This document shows, piece after piece, positions 23,119 through 33,648 of a stretch of 64,000 nt of DNA; position 1 is the stretch's first letter, and every line of letters starts with the position of its first letter. The notes under the pieces are model-generated. The model was not told the origin of the DNA. It saw only the letters and a list, made by a program, of their open reading frames with translations, and made no database searches. The stretch comes from Pisaster brevispinus (taxonomy: Eukaryota > Echinodermata > Asteroidea > Forcipulatida > Asteriidae). Position numbers and translations under genes: made by a program. The stretch is taken from positions 6,324,001 to 6,388,000 of the forward strand of contig JAMKCF010000020.1 in NCBI GenBank assembly GCA_023634235.1. Reading direction: 5' to 3'.

Positions 23119-24572
23119 GGTTTTCCCAGCCAATTTCAACAAAAATCCATTCATTTTAACTGCTGGCTTATTCAATTTCGTTTGAAAACGAATGCTCTGT
23201 TAAATCAGCATTGAACAGTCGAAAGGAGTAATTCAATTTCACCAGTTAAGCATTCACTGGTAAAATAAGATCATTCAATTTCATTAGGCTGCAAGACTCA
23301 TTCAATTTCGTAAAAGCCAGCAGCAAGAGCTGGTCAACCATTCAATTTCATTAATGAGCAAACATTTTCCAAATGTTTGCATTCAAATTCAAATCCTATG
23401 TTATGAGCTTTCTGATTCATAGCTGCCTATATAAAGGCATATATTTTGAGGAAAAGGTCTTTTTTTTCACTAGCTTGGCGTTATCTCCAAGTGTGGGCCT
23501 AAGCGATTTTGAATGAAAAGATGGCTGCCCGTGGTTGATACAAAGCAGTGAATAATGTAGATAAGGAGAGACAGATTGAAGCATTCAAGAATAACCAGGC
23601 TGACTACCTACAATTAACAGACACTCTTGGCATCAAGAGATCTACTGCAAGGTCAATAGTGGCATCATATTTGCGTACCGATCGTCACGAAAATTTGCTG
23701 ACTGGGGAGCACACAAAACCAAAGTAGATCAGGAAATGTGAGATGAGCTTGAGTGATTACTGGATGAAAACCCTCTTTTAATACTAAAACAGATGAAACA
23801 TTAGCTCCAACATTCGCTACCAGACAAACCACAGGATAACAACAAGATTAATTTGTTTTAAATTTTATAATGACACCTCATAATTTTAAGTTGTTTGTTT
23901 CCTTTAAAACATTTGTTAACTTCTAATTTGTCATGGTCCGGACATTAGCAGAAACAGAGACAACAACATAAAAACAGGGAAAAAACTTTCAAGGCTATAG
24001 CAAAAGATTTAGTTTTCATTTCAAAGTTATCGGGTACATAGGCTTTAACTTTACGGGTAACGAAGCAAAATGACCAACTATTTCAATTAGGAAAAACACA
24101 TGATGTAAATGAAAAGTAAAATACACGGAAACACCTCTTACAAAGGACAACTTATGTGCCAGGAAAGGAGCTATAATTTCCAGCTTACTCGTAAAGCCAT
24201 AACTCATGCTTAATTTGAACGCACTGAAGTTTAAATTCGTTGCCCATAAACGAAAAAGAAAACGCAAACTAGCAACAAAATCATGTTCGCTTCAGTGAGT
24301 CTTAATTTGAAGCATCAATTGTAAATAGGTTATACCGTAGTAGAAATTCAACTTAAGAATGGTCAAAGTGTAGTCTTGAATGTCTATAAATGAAATAGAA
24401 TGACTGAAACGAATCTAAATGAGAAAAACGAAATCATGAGTGCACAAAAACGAAACTGAATGCATTAATAGCTAAAAAGAAACCCTAGTTTGAGAGGATT
24501 AGGGGAAAATGCGCAATTTGAATGCGTGTTAATGAAATTGAATGAACTTTTGCTGAAATTGGCTGGGAAAAC
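23119..24572 (+). mobile_element. Tc1/mariner-like element with internal deletion
   Basis: The left end GGTTTTCCCAGCCAATTTCA is mirrored at the right end (the reverse complement starts GGTTTTCCCAGCCAATTTCA, right border 24572). The left subterminal region (23140-23360) contains at least five copies of ATTCAATTTC, and complementary copies are scattered in the right arm. A transposase N-terminal remnant lies inside. The C-terminal catalytic part is missing, so this copy is non-autonomous. A clean TA duplication is not visible. Confidence 0.7.
23521..23840 (+). pseudogene. Tc1/mariner-like transposase N-terminal remnant
   Basis: Reads from ATG 23521 with a stop six codons in, then NVDKERQIEAFKNNQADYLQ and LADTLGIKRSTAR-like wording (here LTDTLGIKRSTARSIVASYL), a paired-type helix-turn-helix that binds element ends. 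After two more stops the linker wording DENPLLILKQMKH and LPDKPQ follows, and homology ends. The DDE domain is absent. At least three in-frame stops are present. Confidence 0.7.
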
Positions 24573-24630
24573 CAATATTACTTTGTTCATGTATACATAG
24601 ACCCCTGTACTGATGACATATCACTTTGTT

Positions 24631-27196
24631 CACATATGGGCAATTCCACAGAAAATGTTACATCAAGGTGAAAAAATGAAATTTATACACAAGCTTAGTT
24701 TTCAACTAAAACTCAATGAAGAAGGTCTATATTTTGGTGATCAAACGAAGAAATTTTTTCAGCCATTGAAAGAAACCACACTTTACAATCATTGTAAAGC
24801 TCCAAATGGTAAAAATTTCAATGATATTGAATAAAATTGAATAAATTAATCAAAAGGCCCTACCACATGTATTTCTGCCTCAGAAGGAAAGTAAAGGCTT
24901 CATATATACACCATCAGAATGGAAATTAGCAGAAAGTCAAATATAAAGCTAACACAGTCCTTGAAAGTGAGCCTATTGTCACCATATAGCCGCGTAATGT
25001 CCGTAACATTTTAGATATAAAAGATTTTATAACAGCTTAAGTGTTGCTTAATTTTTGTTCCTAATTCATTTGCAAAGCTAAAATGTGATATCAACTAACA
25101 TATGAAAAACATTTTTTCATATCTTTTGTACTTCTTCCAAAAACAGCGTTACGGACATTACATATCAAAACGTTACGGACATTACATGTACATGCACATT
25201 GACATATAACACAAAAATTACCCATTTTGTTGAATTTCTTTTGAAATATCTGTATCTCAGATCAGAATATACTTTTATTTAATCACACTGACTGGCTGTT
25301 CATAAAAATAAGGACACAATAAAATTCCTTTTACATTATTTATGTTGTGCATACATGAAGGTTTATTTCCAAAACAGTTAAACGAAAGTTGTGATTCAAA
25401 AGGGTATGATTTTCCAAAGAGTCGTGGAGATCTTGTTGAGAACTGTGTGTGTGTGATTCTTCAAACTTTGAATGCATGTCAGGAAAATGTGCTGCATGTG
25501 GAAATATGCAAGTAACAAAGAGCAAAGTCACAGATCATCTTATTGCAAACTCTGCTGCTGGAGAGATGATAACCTGGTATCGATGGGAAACCAAAGACAA
25601 CAGAATGGTGAAGGTTGAACAGAAAGGGACAGTTACGGAGATGGTAAATGAATTTATATTGAATGACCTCCCTAAATTCCTGCTGCATGTTGTACATAAA
25701 ACGGAAGCAAAGCAAGAGCTTTGAAAGCATCAAAAACTCTCTGAAGAAGGATGACACCTGTGCATTAATCCAAGTAGACTTTTCTGAGAATTATACTGCA
25801 GAGTATCAGGATGAAGTACAATCTGCCCATTGGCATCAAAGGCAAGTAACTTTGTTCACAGTAGCAGTTTGGACACAGAACAATTGTGATTCATACGCCA
25901 TTGTTAGTGACAGCCTGGACTATGACAAGAATGCAGTCGCTAAGTTCATGAGCCACATCTTATATGAAGTTGTGCAGAAATTTCCCCAAATCCACAACAT
26001 AGATATCTTCAGCGATGGTGCAGCTTCTCAATTTAAGAATAAAGTATTTGTGCCACCTGTATGAATTAACTGGTCTGCAGCTCCAGTGGCATTTTTTTGC
26101 GACCTCACATGGTAAAGGAGCAGTCGATGGTATCGGGGGATCTATCAAGAGACTTGTATCATGTGCCGTTAGTAGCAGGAGCCACTTAGTCCAGGACGCA
26201 GCTAGTTTTGCAACTGCAGCAATAGATAACAACACAAAAGTATGTTCTGTTGATCACAAAGGAAGACATATCAACATTCATAGCAGAAAAACACCTAGGT
26301 GAACTGTGGACAGGTGTTTCTCCAATAAAGGGTACTCAAGGAATCCACTGGTTGAAGCCTGTAAGCAGGATATCCATTCAACACAAACCATACTCATTAG
26401 CAGATTCAAACAACTCTACAAGATTGCATTTCTTCGAGGAAAACAGTGGAGAAGATGAGATAGATAGATGAGCAACAGAGTCACACAAGAGAATCCCTAC
26501 TACTGTAGTTGGATCCTTTGCTCATGTCAAGTTCCTCACAAAGAAGTCAAGGAAGTACTTTGTTGCTCAAATAACTGGAGTTCACAGTGATGGATACACT
26601 ATGAAGTTTCTAAGGAGACAGGGCGCTACCAGTCTCTTTATCTATTGTGATGAGGAAGCTCTCCCTTACCCAACACTGGACAACCGTTGTTCCTTCCAGA
26701 ATGATATTATTGCAGAATAATTACTTACTTACGATATGCGACTCCTACCAAGGCCTTAATGTTTTGAGGAAAACCATAATGACTAGACATGTACAGTGTA
26801 TGTATGATAGTTTACACGTAATATCCATAACATTTGTAACGTTTCATAATACGATTTGTTTGGTGTGTAATTAATATGCAAGAGTTGAATTTGTCCCCTG
26901 AACAACATTGTACTTAGTTATCTAATCATTTAGCATCAAGATTGTATTGTCATAATGTGTTTTTATTAATTCAGTCATTTTTGAATTTTTTCATTTGTTT
27001 ATACATGTATTTTTAATGTTCATATTGGTGAATCAGGAGAAAATTTGCCAGCAAATGTATGCTCTCCTTAATGACTACTATGTTGTGGTAATGAAAGATT
27101 TTAGATTATCATTTGGCAGATGTATTTACTGAGCTCATTAAGTAGTAAAAATTGTATGAAATGTAATGTCCGTAACGCTGGAATTGCCCATATGTG
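24631..27196 (+). mobile_element. Decayed autonomous DNA transposon, superfamily not assigned
   Basis: The 18 bp CACATATGGGCAATTCCA at 24631-24648 is matched exactly, inverted, at 27179-27196. Read another way, the terminus is GGGCAATTCCA and ATAT on each side is a 4 bp target duplication. Subterminal copies of gttacggacattacat lie at about 25147-25185, an inverted one near 24990, and a right-hand inverted one at 27160-27176. The interior encodes one broken transposase-like gene. A partial relative with the same GGGCAATTCCAC end is at 43421-44411. Confidence 0.75.
25449..26718 (+). pseudogene. Transposase-like protein with DDE-type motifs, frameshifted
   Basis: Product of the element it sits in. 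Four frame segments join end to end. Seen in order: a Cys cluster (FECMSGKCAACGN); WYRWETKDNRMVKVEQKGTV; QVDFSENYTAEYQDEVQSAHW (candidate first Asp); SDSLDYDKNAVAKFM; IFSDGAASQFKNK (second Asp); WHFFATSHGKGAVDGIGGSI; and a C-terminal domain with VVGSFAHVKFLTKKSRKYFV, ending at a TAA near 26716-26718. Frame changes fall near 25705, 26040 and 26290, with a TGA near 26470. I recall this motif order from uncharacterised multi-copy proteins of invertebrates but cannot name the superfamily. The N-terminus is not recognisable here. Confidence 0.7.
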
Positions 27197-27255
27197 TTTT
27201 AGTATCCTATGGGAGCTTCCATTCACCCCCCCCCATACCATGGTCCTCACCATAA

Positions 27256-27500
27256 GAAACAAGAATGGTGTGTTGACAAACACAAATGCCCTGCTGAGAT
27301 TAATCTAATTTTTGAGTTATCGCTTAGACAACATTTCTTTTGTTTTACCCATACTGACCTTGATATTTGACAAACAAAAGGCTTCTGAGGGATCACAAGA
27401 CCAACCCATACACTAAATTTGGAGTAAGCTCACACACACACATAAAAGGACAAGGCAGACATTATATGCCACATTGGCTTCGCTGGCGGGGCATAACAAA
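27256..27500. repeat. Dispersed repeat, copy 2
   Basis: Same-orientation relative of 16358-16640, sharing 'gtgttgacaaacacaaatgcc' at its start and 'ggcggggcataa' at its end. It has an added (CA)n run near 27431-27442. It lies just outside the right end of the transposon at 24631-27196. Confidence 0.7.
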
Positions 27501-27719
27501 GAGTGGCCTCATCAGTACATGGGTCTGTTGAATCACACAAAGTTACAACACTTACCTTTGACCTCTCTACTAGCCCAATACAATTTCACACGCGCTTTCA
27601 ATTTTTATAGTGTTGCTGATGTTGAAAAGGAGCATTACTGAAGAAGAACATATGCCACTCATTTGAAACCAAGCTTTATGTCATTGATGTAATAATAAAC
27701 AGTGAAATCATAACAAGGA

Positions 27720-28260
27720 TTACTAGACATAATAGCTTTTGTTACATGACAAAATCAAGGTGTTGGGCAGGACATTCAACTGTTGGGCGTAACACATCCC
27801 AGCTTGAACACATGTAAGCTTGGTTTCAAGCATTTATTGCTCTGTATTTTATAGAGTTCATGCAAAAGCTCAGCTAAATGAAAAATGTACATTTAAGGTG
27901 ACATCATGCAAAACTTGATGATGGCGTGACCTAGTTTTTTGGATGTAACACATCCCAGCTTGAATATATGCAAATATTCAGCTTGATCGTAAAAGTTGTT
28001 CTGTGCATACAGATCTTGTAAACACCACCTTTGTGGTAATGTAACGTGGCAATTGATGAGCTGAACTTTTGCATATACTCAAACAGGTATGTTAAATTTT
28101 GTGCTTGTTTTCCTGGTAAAATGACATCATCAATTGTAACATGTCGCCACCTTATAAGTGATGTTTTAACAGAACTACATACAAAGTAATAAATGCTTGG
28201 TCAAGCTAAAACCAAGCATACATGTATGTATTTAAGTTGAGATGTGTTACATCTAAGATT
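27720..28260. repeat. Dispersed repeat with GTAACACATCCCAGCTTGAA phrase
   Basis: The phrase taacacatcccagcttgaa occurs at about 27788 and again near 27946, with a diverged complement ('gatgtgttacatc') near 28240. The opening 'actagacataat...ttttgttaca' recurs at 45577, beside another copy of the neighbouring repeat. Noncoding. Confidence 0.5.
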
Positions 28261-28287
28261 ATTTTCAATAATAACTCCGTTATAACC

Positions 28288-28560
28288 TCAAAAAATCTCT
28301 CTTAATGGTTGTTCCTTCTCCAACACAGCAAGCTTCCTTAGCATATACTCCTCTTCAGTATTGTGCCTTTTCTTTGATGATTTGGCACTTGGCATGGTCT
28401 CTGATGTTTTGTTGCATGTTGGCATGGTTGGCATGGTGCCTGGTGCAGATTTAGAGCTCGTTGCCATAGCGGCTGATGGTTTGGATGTCGTTGCCATTAG
28501 CCGATGATTCTGAACTTGATGATGCAGATGATGATGGTGGTACTGATACTGAAGATGGTG
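28288..28560 (-). CDS. Possible terminal exon, Ser-rich with charged C-terminus
   Basis: On the minus strand after an acceptor-like cttcag, one frame encodes a Ser-rich tract (SVPPSSSASSSSESS). The overlapping frame continues with Thr/Ser/Ala/Pro-rich sequence (TSKPSAAMATSSKSAPGT) and ends SSKKRHNTEEEYMLRKL...REIF stop at 28288. Joining them needs one base shift near 28495. The order, strand and splice phase would allow it to follow the exon at 32838-32894. The end resembles the charged tails of Myb/SANT-like regulatory proteins, but I cannot name it. It could be a decayed exon. Confidence 0.3.
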   Translation of the reverse strand, partial: HHLQYQYHHHHLHHQVQNHRLMATTSKPSAAMATSSKSAPGTMPTMPTCNKTSETMPSAKSSKKRHNTEEEYMLRKLAVLEKEQPLREIF

Positions 28561-28589
28561 TAAGATAACAAAAAAGATCAAGTGCTAAC

Positions 28590-29300
28590 TGTAACTAGAC
28601 ATATTGCATTCGTGCACAAATGCCGAGCTGTTTCGCCATAACTTTTTAAAAAAATCATTAAAAATCATGTGATAATGTCATCATGACGTCATTTCAGAAT
28701 TTACAAGAACTTGCCAATATCCAACAACCTACCAAGTTTCAACATGATCGCACTAACACTTAGGGAGATATACGACTTTAAAAAAGGCACCTTTAATGCC
28801 GCGTCACGTGACCCCCGATGACGTCATCGATTTGAAACTTCACACATGTGATGGCTGCTCGACGATCAACATGTGTGTAAATTTTGAAGTGAATACACAA
28901 AATTTCACCACACACATCTTCAAAAAGTCCATTTTGATCAGTTTTCAACCTTTGTGTGTTGTGACGTCATTGGTATTTTTTTTTAATTACCCACCCTTGC
29001 CAGACAATAACATCGTTGAAAGCAACTTCATAACTATTTCCACTTTTGAATAACGAGGCACTTCCGGTTTCGACCGGAAGTAGAGGTCATGTGAGGTCAC
29101 GCACACTGAATAAAATGAAGACCTAATTTATCCCTATACAATCAAAAACCTACGGTCTCTTGTGGCTGATTTGTTACTGATTTTCAAATATTTAAAATAG
29201 AAACCTTTAAGATGACGTCACGTGACAGGTGGTGACGTCATCATGACCTCATTGTTTTGAGATCATTATAGCACCAATGCCTTTCATTACTGAAAGTTTC
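28590..29300. repeat. Dispersed repeat family with AGAGGTCA...GGTCACGC block, copy 1
   Basis: Extended diverged match to 44600-45200 in the same orientation. Shared blocks include 'gacgtcat', 'ccttgtcagactacaatatcgtt'-like and 'ggcacttccggtttcgaccgg', then 'agaggtca' and 'tcacgcacactgaa'. Palindromic TGACGTCA/CACGTGAC motifs recur. Noncoding. Confidence 0.65.
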
Positions 29301-29441
29301 ATTGCAATTGCTCTTTAGGAACTATGCAAATAGCCGCTTTGACCGAACGTGCGTTATGTCAATAGCCTTTTTTACTGAAACAGACAAATAAAAATTTTTT
29401 TTAAAATAATTTAAAAAACTTTAACGAAAACAAGAGCTAAT

Positions 29442-29548
29442 AAGTTGTCTCTTCGATTGATACTTATTGGAGACTCATTTAAGATGGCTGCTTGTATACA
29501 CATGGTTTCTACTAGGCTTCAATAGAAGGCGCTATACATATTGTTACA
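29442..29548 (-). repeat. 3' LTR of the gypsy element
   Basis: On the minus strand it starts TGTAACAATATGTATAGCGC and ends GAGACAACTT next to the CTAAT duplication. It matches the other LTR closely but lacks a block of about 37 bp present there. Confidence 0.8.
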
Positions 29549-29559
29549 CCTTTCCTTTC
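29549..29559 (-). other. Polypurine tract
   Basis: Minus-strand GAAAGGAAAGG immediately precedes the 3' LTR start, as required for plus-strand priming. Confidence 0.65.
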
Positions 29560-29656
29560 ATAAAGAGAACTTTTATCTTTATCCTTTTTTTAGAAGAACA
29601 TAAAGGGGTTTTTTTTATTCAAAAAAACAACTAACACTATTAGCAAAACTTTGCTA

Positions 29657-30641
29657 TCAGCTATAATACTGTTGCTTTAAAACAAGGTCAAGTGTCTTTG
29701 AGTTCAGGTGTTTTTGAGTTCTTATTCCTTCACAATAATTTGTTGCAATCTCACTGTTTCCCCTTTCTGTCAATGGTTTGAGTTGTCTAGCTCCTCTGTT
29801 GTAATAGCGAGCTTGCTTGGCGTTTCTCTTTTCTTTGTTGGTGAGAACATCCTGGATTATCTTTGGTTTGAGAAGTTCGCGGGAGAGGGGGATGTTTTTA
29901 AGACCTTCGGTTGGTGTATTACGCCAGATAAGGAGGTTCATGTACATGTAGAAGTCACCTTGGTCATTTCTGGTTTTCTTGATTAAGCGCTTTGCTAGCT
30001 TTACTGCATTTTCAACCTTTCCATTACTCTGCGAATATTCCGGTGAACTTGTTGTGTGATCGTATCCATATTCTGCGGCAAAGTTTGCGAACTGTTGCGA
30101 GTTGAAAGGAGGTCCATTGTCAGTCTGAATTGTGTCTGGTATACCATGGTTGGAGAAATGTTACTGGAGGTGTTTGATGATGACTGTTGCATCCTTTTTA
30201 GCAAGCAGAAATAGTCGGAGTAGTAGTCTACTGTGCATAGTAGTCATGACTATCGAGTGTGAAAATGTCACAACCGACCTTTTCCCAAGGCCTGTGAGGG
30301 GGGTCATGACTTATCAATGGCTGTTTCGGTTGGCGTGGTTGGTATGTGTTGCATGTTTCAAACTGTGCAACATAGTGTTTAATGTCGTTGTTTAGTCCGG
30401 CCAGTATACCGATTCTCTGGCACGCCGAAGAGTGCTTGCAATACCCGTGTGCGCTGCATGTAGTCGTTGTGGAATGTCCTGTCAAAGTGATTTGGGGATG
30501 ACACAGCGCTGGCGTTTTAGAACTATGCCACTGTATGCCATGCTGTGTTGTCAGTTCATCTCGTACTTTAAAGTATGGATGTGTCTCTGGTGGGCATTCA
30601 TGTAAAGTGGACGGCCAACCTAATGTAATTTGTTGGATCAC
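29657..30641 (-). pseudogene. Integrase with RNase H tail, frameshifted
   Basis: Would insert the retrotransposon cDNA. Minus-strand pieces in order: an RNase H/linker end (ITLGWPSTLHECPPE; YFKVRDELTTQHGI), a zinc-binding H2C2 region and core start (WEKVGCDIFTLD, 30228-30641), a core remnant around MDTITQQVHRNIRRVMERLK in a shifted frame (30001-30204), and a C-terminal part, LLIWRNTPTEGL and RYYNRGARQLKPL (29657-29947). The order matches Ty3/gypsy integrase. Several frame changes separate the pieces. Confidence 0.75.
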
Positions 30642-30660
30642 CAGTTGGAGAGTAGAGTCT

Positions 30661-31381
30661 TCAGAAGTGGCTCTTTGTAAGTCTTTCCGCCCTTGCTGTC
30701 ATGTTGATGTGTTCTACTGCAATCTCAGTCTCTGATCTTTCAACATTGTTCAGATATGCCCTTGACTTGAGAGTGTGTCCGCCGAAATATCTGTCTGACC
30801 ACTTGACATCTTCAGAGTCTGCTTTAGTAAGCTTCATGGCTTTCATTTGTGAATTTGTAGCTGCTGTAGCTTTACAGAGCATCACGCATTTGTCAAGTGT
30901 CAAATTGGCTTCTTGCAGAAGTCTTTTACACAAAGTATTATCTGATATTCCGCACACTAAGCGATCTCAAATGAAATCATCACTCAAATTGCCAAAAAGG
31001 CACAAAGATGCCAGCTCACAAACTTTCACAAGGTAGACATCAAAACTGTCTTCACCTTGAGTACAGTTATTAAACACATAACGTTCATAGATGACGTTAG
31101 TTTTTCCTTTACAATGTTCTTTCCACAGTTGAAGGGTGACATCCATTTTTTGTTTGTCCTCCTCATTTTTGTAGGGAAGGTTGTTATGTATATAATCCAG
31201 TGCATCACTACCAATGGCAGTTACAAATGTAGCTACTCGAATTCTGTCTGGTTTTTCGGACAAATTAGTTATTATCTCATAGCTGTCTGAATTTTTTCCA
31301 GTTCAATTTTAAGTCTCCAGTCACCTGCAATGGAGGTGGTAGTGGAATATGTGCGGGAGATGGCATAGCCTTAACGGTCAT
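30661..31381 (-). pseudogene. Gag capsid fragment of the gypsy element
   Basis: A minus-strand ATG at 31381-31379 begins a short PSPAHIPLPPPLQVTGD leader and a LKLNWKKFRQLWDN block, typical of the gypsy Gag N-terminus. After a frame change near 31265, PDRIRVATFVTAIGSDALDY and LQLWKEHCKGKTNVIYERY continue the capsid. A further piece (30661-30957) carries LLQEANLTLDKCVMLCKA. Zinc knuckles are missing because the deletion removed them. Confidence 0.75.
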
Positions 31382-31575
31382 GATAGCTCACTTACTTCCT
31401 ATGCAGATGACAATTTTGTATTAGTTACAAATATAATACACTAAATCAAAATTTCAACACATTCAAGGCTTTTCACAAAATAGTAAACCTTACAAAATAC
31501 CTTGGAGTATTTAACTAGATGTATAAATGTTCAGTGTTCATTTTCAGTCCGTTGAAAAATTGTTCACAGTGCAAC

Positions 31576-32323
31576 TGTTGGGCACAATCTTTGAAGATGG
31601 CCTTTTTTTAAATTCGCGCAAGCCAATTTAAAAATTTGCGTGCGCGCAATTTTTGAACTGAAGTTTGTCCACACAAATAAAAATTGCGCGGCTGGGACAC
31701 GAAATGACACAAACTACATAGTTTGCATAAACAATTTCCTTCCGAACTACAAGCGTCCTATCGCGGTTGTTCGTGACAAGCTGAATAACTGCAAATAATG
31801 GAGGAAGCCTTTGAGGAGTTTCGCAAGGGAAATTACCGATCAGATTTGACAACAAGCTTGACCATAAGACAAGAAAAAGGGGAGAGGATTATTAATTATC
31901 TGAAAGGAATTCCCCTGCAAGAAGCTCCTTCGGCGACATTTAGAAATTTCGTGAAAAGGAGAGCCTTCCATGTGTTGAACTTTCCACTACTGGAGTTACA
32001 CACAAGAAATTAGGAACTTACAGTTCGTGAGCATTCCTGTTTTTACAACATTCTCCAAGTTTTTGAACAAAAGAATCGCTTCAGCCATACGTAAAAATCC
32101 AGCATCTTGCTACTACGAACTTACATTTTTAAACTATTGAGGTAAAATTTCTTCATACAGCTTATATTTCACGACAAGTGGTGAAGAATACGTTTGAACG
32201 ACAAAGATCGCGCGGTGTTCAAAGTTTGCGCCAGAGCTACCCTGCACAAATTTTAAAATCATGCAAGGAAACAAAGACCGCGCGAATGTTTTAAAAGGCC
32301 ATCTTCAAAGATTGCGCCCAACA
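31576..32323 (+). mobile_element. 748 bp DNA element nested in the LTR retrotransposon
   Basis: The left end TGTTGGGCACAATCTTTGAA is mirrored at the right with one base different (A/G at position 9), and pairing continues through 'gatggcc' into 'attcgcgc'. CAAC flanks both borders, a likely 4 bp target duplication. A short frame inside may be the first exon of a deleted transposase. A fragment with the same terminus lies near 39594. Confidence 0.7.
31798..32013 (+). CDS. Short N-terminal transposase-like ORF inside the nested element
   Basis: A 71-codon frame starting MEEAFEEFRKGNYRSDLTTS, then KGERIINYLKGIPLQEAPSA and FRNFVKRRAFHVLN. The pattern (acidic start, YLKG, FR..VK.R.F) resembles the N-terminal domains of several uncharacterised integrase- or transposase-like proteins, as I recall them, but no catalytic region is present. 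It is likely the surviving first part of the autonomous parent's gene, and its expression is unknown. Confidence 0.4.
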   Translation: MEEAFEEFRKGNYRSDLTTSLTIRQEKGERIINYLKGIPLQEAPSATFRNFVKRRAFHVLNFPLLELHTRN

Positions 32324-32465
32324 CAACCATTCCTATCCATCCTATCCATATAGGTACATACAGTTTACAGTTTCAGTTCCCGGCTCCACACGCGATGTGT
32401 AAATACAGTGCACAATCTCGACGGTACGGTGCTCTACTTGGCAGCCATTTATTGTGCAGTCTTTT

Positions 32466-32479
32466 CACTTCTGACACCA
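32466..32479 (-). other. Primer-binding site, tRNA-Leu type
   Basis: Minus strand TGGTGTCAGAAGTG, complementary to the 3' end of a tRNA-Leu. It lies six bases inside the 5' LTR as defined by the CTAAT duplication. Confidence 0.65.
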
Positions 32480-32485
32480 TGAAAT

Positions 32486-32629
32486 AAGTTGTCTCTTGGA
32501 CACAGTTCATATCATGTTCAGTTGATGTTTATTGGAGACTCATGTGGTTTAGATACACTTTAAGATGGCTGCTTGTATACACATGGTTTCTACTAGGCTT
32601 CAATAGAGGGCGCTATACATATTGTTACA
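32486..32629 (-). repeat. 5' LTR of the gypsy element
   Basis: Longer of the two LTRs (144 bp). It starts TGTAACA on the minus strand at 32629 and ends at 32486. Differences from the 3' LTR are mainly one or two indels, so insertion is not very recent. Confidence 0.8.
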
Positions 32630-32837
32630 CTAATCTCACACAAAGGGATGTTTACGGGATATTGAACTTGAATGCTTAATTTCGCTTGGTCGATCCATTG
32701 CAACAAGGAGTGTGACATCACCTATTATGCATGGCTATATCAAACCCTATTCTATCACGCTGTTCGAACTCCATGTTTTGGCTGGCTGAAAACGTCTCGT
32801 CTGAGATTAATTTTGAAGTTTAATTTTGAATACTTAC

Positions 32838-32894
32838 CATTGTCTGACTCTATATTTTGCACTGCTCGGCAAGCTTCTTCAAGCATTGTAAAAA
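32838..32894 (-). CDS. Internal exon of an unidentified host gene (exon C)
   Basis: A 57-base minus-strand exon between a tattacag acceptor and a gtaagtat donor. In the phase left by the exon at 33568-33648 it reads VFTMLEEACRAVQNIESDN without stops, an acidic helical peptide. I do not recognise the protein. The next exon leftward would have to lie beyond the LTR retrotransposon. Confidence 0.45.
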
Positions 32895-33567
32895 CTGTAA
32901 TATAATGATAAATATTAAATAATCAACTCATCTTTCACAATCAGATCGCAAAGAGAATATTTATTTATAGTTTTAATATGAACCATTTACAAAGAATGAA
33001 ATTTGTACATAGATTTGATTGTTATTATTCTATACTTCTGGTATTATAACAAAACCATGGATGCCACAAAAATTAACTTAACCCTTGAAGCTCAGTATCC
33101 GGCTGTTGAACTGCAATGATGATTTTTATGTGAACTGAAAAGACTGGGGCAAACCCCGACTCTTACACAGAATTAAATATTCTTTATGGGTTCTTTATTC
33201 ACTAAATATTTTCAAAAGCTCGAGCTACATAAATTCCATCTTAAGGACCTAAACAATTAAAGATGCAGGCTCGTCGATGCGTGATGGACAAAATTCATGC
33301 AACGAGAAGTCACCTTTGCCCTTTCCGATCTAATAGCCAAGCTCTTACAAACCCAAAGGACCCAAGAAACAGTCAGGCAGCTGTTTTATACAGTCATGTC
33401 ATGTAGGCAAGTTGGTGTGTGCACCATTGCTATTTGTAGACAAGCTCACATAAATAATGAGCTCCTGCCCTGAGATGAGCCTGGCTGTTGCACTGACAAG
33501 CCTGCCTCTTTAAGAAATTTAGTCTTCTAGAACAGGTAATTCCTAAAAACTAGTTTCATGAATGTAC
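32895..33567. other. Intron-sized AT-rich interval, no other feature seen
   Basis: Lies between two phase-compatible minus-strand exons. No repeat boundary or second coding signal was found. Confidence 0.4.
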
Positions 33568-33648
33568 CTGCATCTCCAACCATATACTGGTAGACAGCTT
33601 CATCCTTTTTGCCATTTGCCGCATCTGCCTCTTCACTAATGAGAGCTC
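33568..33648 (-). CDS. Internal exon of an unidentified host gene (exon B)
   Basis: An 81-base minus-strand exon with AG acceptor (catttag) and GTAC donor. It reads ALISEEADAANGKKDEAVYQ then YMVGDA, fully open in the frame that links to both neighbouring exon candidates (one base carried in and out). Acidic and helical. No family recognised. Confidence 0.5.

Larger units (their letters stand above)
29437..32634 (-). mobile_element. Ty3/gypsy LTR retrotransposon with deleted pol centre
   Basis: Complete insertion on the minus strand: 5 bp duplication CTAAT at 29437-29441 and 32630-32634, LTRs of 107 and 144 bp just inside, a polypurine tract and a tRNA-Leu-type primer site. Between the LTRs are gag and integrase only. 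Nucleocapsid, protease, RT and most of RNase H are gone, with gag and integrase remnants meeting near 30650. Frameshifts and stops make it dead. A separate DNA element (31576-32323) sits inside its 5' untranslated region, so that insertion came later. The whole unit lies in an intron-sized gap between host exons at 28.3 and 32.8 kb. Confidence 0.85.

Noticed and set aside
24613..24834. 73-codon ORF at the left end of the 24.6 kb element
   Set aside because: It crosses the terminal repeat and shows no similarity to the AEKQRR-type N-terminus expected for that family.
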